A stretch of DNA of 64,000 bases, taken from the NCBI RefSeq assembly GCF_028527925.1, contig NZ_JAPESW010000003.1, forward strand, positions 1 to 64,000. Reading direction: 5' to 3'. This document shows positions 26,706-34,900 of this stretch, piece after piece. Source of the stretch: Cellulomonas fimi (GTDB taxonomy: Bacteria; Actinomycetota; Actinomycetes; Actinomycetales; Cellulomonadaceae). Position 1 is the stretch's first letter. Each line of letters begins with the position of its first letter. Both the position numbers and the translations under genes were made by a program. Below the pieces are notes generated by a model. That model saw nothing but the letters and a program-made list of their open reading frames with translations, was not told where the DNA came from and did no database searches.

Positions 26706-26729
26706 CTCAAGAGCCCGCGCCCGGCCGAC
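26706..26729 (+). promoter_or_regulatory. Sigma-28-like promoter before second DUF3806 gene
   Basis: CTCA (in CTCAAG), 14 bases, GCCGAC, then 12 bases to ATG 26742. It has the best -10 of the three sites of this type in the window (compare 2846-2871 and 8849-8875). The spacer is one base short of the usual 15-17. Confidence 0.4.
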
Positions 26730-26741
26730 GATCCACCCGGT

Positions 26742-27758
26742 ATGAGCGAGGACCGGACGTCCCCCGCGCAGGCCGCGACCATGCCCGGCCTGCGCCCTCT
26801 CACGGTCGGCGAGCAGGGCCACCTGGACAGCCTCCGCGCCCACGTCCAGCGCAGCCGCACCGACGTCACGGACGTCGCCGCGGTGTCCCGTCTGGTGCAC
26901 GAGACGTACACGGGGTGGGCGGACGACGCGCGTGCCACCGTGCCCGAGGGCGTCGTCGCCGCGCTGGGCGTCGTCGTCGGTGACCTCGTCGTCGCGCGCG
27001 CACCGGGTGCCCACTGGGTGCTGCGGACCGCCGGCCCCGCGCCGACGCCGTGCGTCGTGTCGCCCGACGGCGAGGCGGCCGTGCTCCCGCTCGACGACAT
27101 CCGCGCACGGTGGGACATCGGCGTCACACCCGACTGGGCGTCCGGCTACGTCACCGCGGCCGCCGCGCACCTCGCGGTCTCCGGTCTGCACGCGGACGAC
27201 GCCGCCGACCCCACGCCCGCCTTCGAGGTGCCGCAGCAGCGCACCCCGGCCCCCGCGCCCGCACTCCCCCGCCGCACCGCGCCGCAGCCCGACGCCGACG
27301 CGGCGGCCACCGAGCCGTCCAGCGGGTACCGCACGCCGGGCGACCTGCCCGAGCCGCCGTCGCCCGCGACCCAGGACCTCGGGCTGCGGGCGCTCGAGCA
27401 CGCGCTCGACGCCGTCCTCGGCGGCGAGTGCCCGCTCGTGACGTTCGCGATGACCCACGACGGCGTGCACCGCGTCGTCCAGACGTTCCCCGGCGACTCC
27501 CGGGAGTCCGCCGACCGGGCGCGCGCCTGGGTCCGGGCGTCGGGCGCCGTCTCCGCCGTCGTCGCGTGGGAGGACCAGCTGCCGGGCGACGAGCCGGGCA
27601 CGCACGCCGTCGTCGTCGAGGCGTCGGGCCCCGGCCGGCCGAGCATGGTCGTCGGTCACCGCTACGCCCCCGCGAAGACCGGCGGCGAGGGGCGGGCGCG
27701 CGCACCGCGTGCCGTCGGCGAGCCGATGATCGTGGGCCAGGGCGACCCGCTCCTCTGA
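26742..27758 (+). CDS. DUF3806-like protein with C-terminal extension
   Basis: 338 aa from ATG 26742. Residues 18-145 carry a DUF3806-like core (LRPLTVGEQGHLDSLRAHV, VVAALGVVVGDLVVARAPG, WVLRT, VVSPDGEAAVLPLDDIRARW). A Pro/Ala linker leads to a second alpha/beta part at about 205-330 (LRALEHALDAVLGGECPLVTF, RARAWVRASGAVSAVVAWED, HAVVVEASG). No signal peptide is seen. Function unknown. It is the longer paralogue of the gene at 8885 and has the same promoter type, with no ribosome binding site, so it is probably leaderless. Confidence 0.7.
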   Translation: MSEDRTSPAQAATMPGLRPLTVGEQGHLDSLRAHVQRSRTDVTDVAAVSRLVHETYTGWADDARATVPEGVVAALGVVVGDLVVARAPGAHWVLRTAGPAPTPCVVSPDGEAAVLPLDDIRARWDIGVTPDWASGYVTAAAAHLAVSGLHADDAADPTPAFEVPQQRTPAPAPALPRRTAPQPDADAAATEPSSGYRTPGDLPEPPSPATQDLGLRALEHALDAVLGGECPLVTFAMTHDGVHRVVQTFPGDSRESADRARAWVRASGAVSAVVAWEDQLPGDEPGTHAVVVEASGPGRPSMVVGHRYAPAKTGGEGRARAPRAVGEPMIVGQGDPLL

Positions 27759-27772
27759 CCCGGCGCGCCGGG
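27759..27772. repeat. 14-bp GC palindrome after DUF3806 gene
   Basis: CCCGGCGCGCCGGG directly follows the stop at 27758. It may act as a weak terminator. No loop is present, so function is doubtful. Confidence 0.25.
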
Positions 27773-27908
27773 CCCGACGGCCGCTCGGCGATCGTCCTCG
27801 TCCGGCGCTGGCTGCACCGTCGGCCCCGCTCCGTGCGCGCGACCGGTCGGGTGAGCGGGGCGACAATGAGGGCGACACTCCCGGACCCCGCTGCCAGGAT
27901 CGCCGACC

Positions 27909-29087
27909 ATGACACGCCAGCACCTCACGAAGACGCTGGTCTCCTGGGCCTCGATCCTCGACGACAAGGCCCGCGACCAGGCCGTCGCCACGTCCACCAT
28001 GCCGTTCGTCTACCCGCACGTCGCGCTCATGCCCGACGCGCACCTCGGCAAGGGCGCCACCGTCGGCTCGGTGATCCCGACCCTCGGCGCGCTCATCCCC
28101 GCGGCCGTCGGCGTCGACATCGGCTGCGGCATGATCGCCGTCCGCACGCAGTGGACGGTCGAGCAGGTCCGCGCCGCCGGGTCCCTCACGCCGCTGCGGC
28201 AGCGGATCGAGCGGACCGTCCCGCTGTCGGCGGGTGCCGCGAACCAGCGCCTGACGCCCAGCGCAGAGGCGCGCGTCGCGACGCTCGAGGCCGCCGCGGA
28301 GAAGGCGGGCTTCGACCCCGGCGCGTACGCGGGCCGGTGGGCGCTGCAGCTCGGGTCGCTCGGCTCCGGCAACCACTTCATCGAGGTGACCGCCGACGAG
28401 ACCGGCACCGTCTGGCTGTTCCTCCACTCGGGGTCCCGGGGCGTCGGCAACAAGATCGCGCAGCACCACATCCGCGTCGCCGCCGAGCTGTGCCAGAAGT
28501 GGTGGATCCCCCTGCCCGACCGCGACCTCGCCTACCTCGTCGAGGGGACGCCCGAGTTCTGGGCCTACGTGCGTGAGCTGCGGTGGGCGCAGGAGTTCGC
28601 GCGGCTCAACCGCGAGGAGATGATGGACCGGGTCGTCGCCGCGATCGCCGAGCACATGGGCGAGGACGTCGCCGAGGCGGAGCGCGTCAACTGCCACCAC
28701 AACTTCACGGAGCAGGAGACGCACTTCGGCAAGTCCGTGTGGGTGTCCCGCAAGGGCGCCATCCGGGCCCGCGCCGGCGACCCCGGGCTCATCCCCGGGT
28801 CGATGGGCACGGCGTCGTACGTCGTCGTCGGCAAGGGCGACCCGCTGTCGCTCTGCTCGTCGCCGCACGGCGCCGGGCGTGAGCACTCCCGGACCGCGGC
28901 GCGGAAGCTGTTCACGCGCGACCAGCTCCGCGCGGCCATGGCCGGGATCGAGTACCGCGACACCGACGCGTTCCTCGACGAGATCCCGGCCGCCTACAAG
29001 GACATCGACCGGGTCATGGCCGACGCCGCCGACCTCGTCGAGGTCCGGCACGTCCTGCGTCAGCTCGTCAACGTCAAGGGCGACTGA
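27909..29087 (+). CDS. rtcB: RtcB-type RNA ligase
   Basis: 392 aa. Joins RNA 2',3'-cyclic phosphate or 3'-phosphate ends to 5'-OH ends using Mn2+ and GTP. Active-site signatures are all present: MPDAHLGKGATVGSVIP, the metal site GVDIGCGM (D70, C73), SLGSGNHFIEV with HSGSRGVGNKI, NCHHNFTEQE (His ligands), LIPGSMGTASYVV and SSPHGAGREHSR. The C-terminus contains a stretch (AYKDIDRVMADAADLVEVRHVLRQLVNVKG) typical of RtcB. No archease gene or RtcR-type sigma-54 regulator is nearby. CAGGAT at 27895-27900, 8 bases before the ATG, may be the -10. Confidence 0.92.
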   Translation: MTRQHLTKTLVSWASILDDKARDQAVATSTMPFVYPHVALMPDAHLGKGATVGSVIPTLGALIPAAVGVDIGCGMIAVRTQWTVEQVRAAGSLTPLRQRIERTVPLSAGAANQRLTPSAEARVATLEAAAEKAGFDPGAYAGRWALQLGSLGSGNHFIEVTADETGTVWLFLHSGSRGVGNKIAQHHIRVAAELCQKWWIPLPDRDLAYLVEGTPEFWAYVRELRWAQEFARLNREEMMDRVVAAIAEHMGEDVAEAERVNCHHNFTEQETHFGKSVWVSRKGAIRARAGDPGLIPGSMGTASYVVVGKGDPLSLCSSPHGAGREHSRTAARKLFTRDQLRAAMAGIEYRDTDAFLDEIPAAYKDIDRVMADAADLVEVRHVLRQLVNVKGD

Positions 29088-29149
29088 CCCGGAGGTGCGG
29101 TTCCGTCCCCCACGGCGTCGAACCAGCCCCGCGGGGCACGGGCGGGCCC

Positions 29150-29155
29150 TACGCT
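29150..29155 (+). promoter_or_regulatory. -10 box TACGCT, leaderless start
   Basis: TACGCT with 7 bases to GTG 29163. No ribosome binding site. Confidence 0.5.
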
Positions 29156-29162
29156 CCTGCTC

Positions 29163-31415
29163 GTGCCCCGCCGTCGCGCCACCGCGTTCGCCCCCGTGCT
29201 CGTGTCCGTGCTCCTCGCGGGCGCGCTCGGCCCCGCTGCTGCCGCGTCCGCGTCGGTGCCCCCCGACGACGTGCTCGCGGTGCAGAGCCAGACCGGCGGG
29301 TCGCTCGCCTGGTGGTGGCACGAGCAGGCGACGGCGCAGACGGGTCTCACCATCGGGGCGGGGGCAGCCGGGCGCGACGAGGTGGTGGCCGCACGGACGG
29401 ACCCCGACCGTCCGGTGGAGCTGCGGATCGTCGCGCCGCCCTCCGCGCCGCGACTGACGCCGGGCCGTTACGCCATCGGTGACGCCGACGTCCCGGGCAC
29501 GGTGCACGTGGCCCTCACCCGCAGCTACGCGGAGTGCGACCCGGCCGGGACGGTCGACGTGCTGGCGGTCTCCCGTGACGCCGCCGGAGAGCTCACCGGG
29601 GCCGCGGTCGACCTTGCGGTGACGAGGTGCGAGGGCGCGGCCGCGGACCTGCACGCGGCGCTGCGGTGGCGCAGCGACGTGCCCTACGCGTTCACCCGCA
29701 CGGAGGGGTTCGACGCTGGGGACACGCCGGCCGGACGGATGGCGCAGGGGCAGGTCACCGTGACGAACGCCGGGACGGCCGCACAGACGTACGGCGCGAC
29801 GTTCCTTCCCGACAGGGCCACGACCAATCCAGCGACGCCGGTCGTCACGCGCGACGGGTGCGCCGGGCGGACGCTCGCCGCGGGCGAGCAGTGCACGGTC
29901 GACGTCCAGATCCCGTCCGACGGCGTGAGCTCCTTCTACGGCGTCCTGCAGACCCCGGACCAGTCCCCGCTCGGCTACGCGCGGACCCGGATCGGCATGC
30001 GCGCCGTGCCCGTGCCGCTGACCCCGAGCATCCGCGCGACGCCCCAGCGCGGCGGCATCGTGGTGTCGCTGCGCGAGCCGTCGACGAGCCCGCGGTTCCG
30101 GGTGCTGCGGTCCGCCGACGGCGTGGCCGAGGCCGAGGTCGCGCACGACGTCGCCATGCCGTGGACGGACACCGGCGTCGTCGAGGGCACCACCTACACG
30201 TACCGGGCCGTCGCCGTCACCGCGGACCTCGTGACCGCTCCGTCCGCACCGGCGACCGGGCGCGCGCTGCCCGTCCCCGTCGGGGCCGACGGCGAGCTCG
30301 TCCCGATCGACCCGGTGCGCGTCCTCGACACCCGGTCCGGCGTCGGCGGACGCAGCGGCCCGCTCGGACCGCGGGGCACGCTCACGTTCGACCCGACCGC
30401 CGGCGGGCACGTACCGCGGACCGGCGTCAGCGCGGTCATCCTCAACGTGACGGGCACGGAGGCGACCGAGCCGACCCACGTGCGCGTCTGGCCCGCGGGC
30501 GACCCGCTGCCGGGCACCTCCTCGCTCAACCTCGTTCGGGGGCAGACCCGGCCCAACCAGGTGATCGTCCCGCTCGGCGAGGACGGCCGCGTCGCGCTGT
30601 ACAACGACGCCGGGCGCACGCACCTGATCGTCGACGTCCAGGGCTACTACTCGACGAGCGACGGCGTGGATGGCGCGCTGTACCACCCGATCGCCCCGAC
30701 GCGGGAGCTCGACACCCGGGTCGACAGGCGCGCGTGGTATCCGGAGCCGGTGTTCTCCGGGGAGACCATCAGGGTCTACGTGGACGTCCCCCAGTGGTGG
30801 CCGGAGCGGGAGCTCACGGCCGTCGACGTGAACATCACCGTGACGGAGCCTCAGGCTGCCGGCCACCTCGTCGTGTGGGACGGCACCGGGACGGTGCCCG
30901 GCGTGTCCAACGTGAACTTCGCCGCCGGCCAGACGGTCGCGAACCACGCCGTCGTGCCGGTGAGGGACGCACCACGCACGTCGCCCTCGTTCGCGATCCA
31001 CAACGGCAGCGAGCGATCGGTGCACGTCATCGTCGACGTCCAGGGCTGGTACGACGACGGGACGCTGGCCGACGGGCTGCGCTTCCGCCCGAGCCCGACC
31101 GCGCGGGTCGCGGACACACGCACCACGGGCTCGGCGGTGGCCGTCGGCAGCACGCTGCGGCTGTCCGGCGACGACCTGCCGCCGGCCGTCGCGCACGTCG
31201 TCAACGTGACGGCGACACGCGCGCCGGGGCCGGGACAGCTCGTCACCTGGTCCGGAGCAGGCACGATCCCGACGACGTCCGCCGTCAACTACGCCCGTGA
31301 CGAGGACTCCCCGAACATCGCGACGATCGGCGTCGACCCGGACGGCAGGATCGCGCTCACGGCGCAGTCGTCACCGGCGCACGTGGTCGTCGACCACCTG
31401 GGCTACTTCTACTGA
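29163..31415 (+). CDS. Secreted protein with Fn3-like and LDTR repeat modules
   Basis: 750 aa from GTG 29163. A Sec signal peptide (RRRATAF... LLAGALGPAAAASAS) ends near residue 35. The N-terminal 250 residues are beta-rich and unrecognised. An Fn3-like domain covers about 275-370. Three large repeats then begin V-R-V-L-D-T-R-S-G, LDTRVDRRAW and VADTRTTGS. Each contains a V-N-V-T strand and a closing LIVDVQGYY / VIVDVQGWY / VVVDHLGYFY. This is the LDTR-type surface module of actinobacteria, thought to build a beta-propeller or carbohydrate-binding fold. There is no cell-wall sorting motif. The last 200 codons have slightly lower GC and more varied codon use than neighbours. Confidence 0.8.
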   Translation: MPRRRATAFAPVLVSVLLAGALGPAAAASASVPPDDVLAVQSQTGGSLAWWWHEQATAQTGLTIGAGAAGRDEVVAARTDPDRPVELRIVAPPSAPRLTPGRYAIGDADVPGTVHVALTRSYAECDPAGTVDVLAVSRDAAGELTGAAVDLAVTRCEGAAADLHAALRWRSDVPYAFTRTEGFDAGDTPAGRMAQGQVTVTNAGTAAQTYGATFLPDRATTNPATPVVTRDGCAGRTLAAGEQCTVDVQIPSDGVSSFYGVLQTPDQSPLGYARTRIGMRAVPVPLTPSIRATPQRGGIVVSLREPSTSPRFRVLRSADGVAEAEVAHDVAMPWTDTGVVEGTTYTYRAVAVTADLVTAPSAPATGRALPVPVGADGELVPIDPVRVLDTRSGVGGRSGPLGPRGTLTFDPTAGGHVPRTGVSAVILNVTGTEATEPTHVRVWPAGDPLPGTSSLNLVRGQTRPNQVIVPLGEDGRVALYNDAGRTHLIVDVQGYYSTSDGVDGALYHPIAPTRELDTRVDRRAWYPEPVFSGETIRVYVDVPQWWPERELTAVDVNITVTEPQAAGHLVVWDGTGTVPGVSNVNFAAGQTVANHAVVPVRDAPRTSPSFAIHNGSERSVHVIVDVQGWYDDGTLADGLRFRPSPTARVADTRTTGSAVAVGSTLRLSGDDLPPAVAHVVNVTATRAPGPGQLVTWSGAGTIPTTSAVNYARDEDSPNIATIGVDPDGRIALTAQSSPAHVVVDHLGYFY

Positions 31416-31466
31416 CGGGCGACGCCGGGACGCGCCGCCGTCGCCGTCGCCGCGCGGTGACGGTCG

Positions 31467-31754
31467 TCAGACCCGGTACCAGCGGGCGCCGTAGCGGCGC
31501 GTGACCGAGCGACCGCTGATGTCGGCGAGCTCGTCGAGCCGCGCGAGGACAGCCCACCCGATCTGTCGCGCGGACTGGTCGTCGTCGGCCTCGTACCGCA
31601 CGGTGACGCGGGCCTCGCCGCGCACGACCTCCACGTCGTGCGCCTCGACCGCCGTCCGGGCCCGCGCCACGGCGACGGCCCCGGGCAGCACGTCGGGGGC
31701 CGCGACGCCGGGCCGGAGCGTGCCGACGGCGGCACGGACGCGGTACGACGGCAC
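31467..31754 (-). CDS. Hypothetical 95-aa protein (Asp23-like features)
   Basis: GTG 31754 has GGAGG six bases upstream, which sets the start. The protein has V-R-A-A-V-G-T-L-R-P-G-V near the start, a strand pair DVEVVRGEARVTVRYEAD and a helix SARQIGWAVLARLDELADISG, ending RRYGARWYRV. The beta-beta-alpha order with an amphipathic helix recalls small Asp23/Gls24-like proteins, but the match is weak. No TM or signal peptide is seen. It lies downstream of the EccC-like gene's end on the same strand, with repeats in between. Confidence 0.55.
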   Translation of the reverse strand: MPSYRVRAAVGTLRPGVAAPDVLPGAVAVARARTAVEAHDVEVVRGEARVTVRYEADDDQSARQIGWAVLARLDELADISGRSVTRRYGARWYRV

Positions 31755-31884
31755 GGCAGCCCTCCCGGCTGGTCACGACGACGTCCGCCCTCAGGTCGGG
31801 CGGACGCCCCAGGGTCGCACGCGCGGGCCGCAGGGACGGCTCCCGAGCGCCCGCACCGTCGAGGCGAGGGGGCGCTCAGGGCGC

Positions 31885-31959
31885 CGGACCCGTCAGGGCG
31901 CGCGGACCGTCAGGGCATCGGGACCGTCCGGGCGCCGGGGCCGTCAGGGCGTCGGCACC
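31885..31959 (-). repeat. About 17-bp tandem repeats running out of the eccC stop
   Basis: Starts at 31885, 31903, 31919, 31936 and 31953 (plus-strand CGG of each unit), period 16-18. On the minus strand each unit reads roughly GCCCTGACGGTCC plus four variable bases. The TGA of the first unit is the stop codon of the ATPase gene. Confidence 0.65.
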
Positions 31960-34900
31960 TGGACGAGCTGCCACGACCCCGCGCCGACGAGCAGGCCGCG
32001 GCCGGGGACGCCCGCACCCAGCGCGGACCGCGGCAGACGCAGCCCGAACAGGTCGCCGTCGTTGGGCGACGACGGCGCGAGCAGCAGGCCGTTGCGCGAC
32101 TTCTTCATGGTGGCGGCCGGCCCGCGGTAGCCGCTGGACAGCTCGTCGGCCGACCCGGCCGCGACCACCAGACCCGGCCGGTCCCGCAGCGCGCCCAGGT
32201 GCGCGACGATCGCGTCCGCGAGGGGTCCGTCGGTGCCGACCAGCTCGAGGTCGTCCACGAGCAGCACCGTCGGGGTGTCCCCGGCGGGCACGAGACCGGC
32301 GAGCAGCGCGGTGATGTCGTCCCGCGACGCGTCGAGGTCGAGCGACCCGAGGACGCCGGGGTGGCCGGCGAGGTCGCGCAGCGGACTGCGGCGCGGCGTG
32401 ACGATCCCGACGGTCCAGCCCCGCTCGAGCGCGGACGTCCCCATCGTCAGCAGCGTGGTGCTGCGCCCGGACCGGCGCGGCCCGACGACGAGGACCCCGG
32501 GCCCGTGCTCCTCGGTGTCGAGCCCGAACAGCGTGAGCGAGTCCCCTCCGACGCCGGCCGGCAGCGTCGTGCGGCCGAGCGGGTCGCCGCCGAGCGCGAG
32601 CGCCTCGGCGAGCGTCAGGCGCGCGGGCAGCGGGTCGACCCGGAACGGGACGTGCGCGGCGGGCGTCGACGCGGTGCGGCGGTCGGCGGCGTGCCGCGCC
32701 GTGGCCTCACGGGCGAGGCGCTGCAGCTCGGCGACCTGGGCGGGACCCGACGCGTCCTCCACCAGCAGGGCGACCTGCAGCTCCTGGCTGCCCTGCGAGC
32801 GGAACGCGCGGCCGTCGGGCAGGTTCGCCGGGACCTCGCGCGGGGCCAGCCCGACGGCGCCGTAGTCCCCGACGTCGGACATCGGAAGCATGACGCGGTC
32901 CTCGGTGAGCGTCGACACACGGCCCGCGAGCAGCGACCGGTCACCGCTCACGACGACCTTGACGCCCGCGCCCGGCCCCTCCTGGAGGATCTGCGTCCAG
33001 AGGTCGACGAGCGCCCCCGCGTCGTAGTCCTCGAACGCCTGGATGAACCCCTCCCACCGGTCGAGCAGGACCAGCACGTACGGCAACCGGTCGTCGGGCG
33101 CGACGCCGGCGCGCTGCTCGGCGACGTCGGCGAACGACTGCTCGGCGAGGATCTGCTGGCGGCGCGAGATCTCGGCACGCAGCCGCCGGGTGAGCCGGGC
33201 GACGCGGTCGGGCTGGTCGCGCGGCACGACCGCGCCGGTGTGCGGCAGGGCCACGAGCGGGAGCAGCGCGTTGTTCCCGAAGTCGAGGCCGTACAGGTGC
33301 ACGTCCCGCGGCGACACGCGCTCGGCGACGGCCGCCGCGAGGGCGCGCAGCGCGGTGGACCGGCCGGTGCGCGGGGCACCGACGACGGCCAGGTTGCCGG
33401 CGCTCTCCAGGTCGTAGCCGGCGACGTCCCGGCGCTGCTCGGCGGGCAGGTCGACCAGGCCGTACGGCAGGTGCAGCGGTCGCGCGGCGAGCGCGGCGCC
33501 GCCCTGCGCGGCCAGGTCGGCGGTCGTCACCGTCGTGGACAGGGCGGGCAGCCACGGCGGAGGAGGCGCGGCGACGTGGGCGAGCTCGGCGGCGCCGCGC
33601 ACGGCCTCGACGAGCGCCGCCAGGTCCGTGGGCGCGTCGTCGTCGTCCCGCTCGACGCGCGGCGGGACGGCGGGCGGGCGGCCCACGTCAGCCCACGTCA
33701 GCGGTGCGAGCGTCACCGTGTCCGCCGGGCCGGACGCGCCCGGCGGGCGCCCCCCGACCCGCGACGACTGGAAGGCGACGAGGCTCGCGTGCCCCAGCCG
33801 TGCGTACGCGCGGCCGGGCAGGCTCGGGGGGATCTCGGCGGCGTCGCCCGACTCGATGACGTCCTGGCTGTCGTTCTTGTCGGTGACCCGCAGCGCGATG
33901 CGCAGGTTGGTGTTCGACTTGATCTCGGCGCTCACGACGCCCGCGGGACGCTGCGTCGCGAGCAGCAGGTGCACGCCGAGCGACCGGCCCCGGCGCGCGA
34001 TGTCGACGAGGCCGGTGACGAAGTCGGGCAGCTCCGCGACGAGCGCGGCGAACTCGTCGATGACGATCATGAGCCGCGGCATCGGCGCGTCGTCGGGACC
34101 GCGCCCCGCGAGGTAGTCCTCGATGTCCTTCGCGCCCGCGCCGGCGAGCTGGTGCTCACGTCGGCGCAGCTCGGCGGCGAGGCTGTCGAGCGCGCGCCGC
34201 GTCAGGTGCTCGTCGAGGTCGGTGACCATCCCGACGGTGTGCGGCAGGTGGTGGCAGTCCTTGAACGCCGCGCCGCCCTTGTAGTCGACGAGCACGAACG
34301 TCATCTCGTCCGGGCGGTTCGCCACCGCGAGGGACGCGATGAGCGTCTGCAGCAGCTCCGACTTGCCCGAGCCCGTGGTGCCCGCGACGAGGCCGTGCGG
34401 GCCGTCGGCGCGCACGTCGACGGTGAACGGCCCGTCGGTCGTCTCGCCGATCACCGCGCGCGTCGTGCGGCCGCCGCGCGCCCACACCTGCGCGACCGCC
34501 TCGGCGCGCGGCGGGTCCAGCTCGAGCACGTCGAGCAGGCGGGACGACGTCACGAGCGTCGCGGTCAGGTCCTCCCCGCCGATGTCGCGGATCGGGGCGA
34601 GCGACCGGCCGAGCCGCTCGAACCAGCCGAGCGGGACGACGTCGGCGCGGACGCCGTCGACGGGCTGCCGACCGGCGACCGACACCGTCGTCCGCGGCCC
34701 GTCGACCACGACGACCGCCTGGCACTCCTCGGGGAGCTGGCGTTCCTGCTCGTCGATACAGAGGAACATCACGCCGACCGACGGCCCCTCGCGCAGCAGC
34801 GTCACGAGTCCCGGGAGCAGCCGGATCCGCCGGGCCCCGTCGAGCACGACGAGGACGGGGGCCCCCACCGGCTCGCTCCGCGTCCCGTGACCGCGTGCGG

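Noticed and set aside
26670..31196. 1508-aa open frame on the minus strand
   Set aside because: Antisense to DUF3806, rtcB and the LDTR gene. Its composition is Arg/Gly/Asp/Val low complexity typical of shadow frames at this GC content, and the genes on the plus strand have clear motifs.
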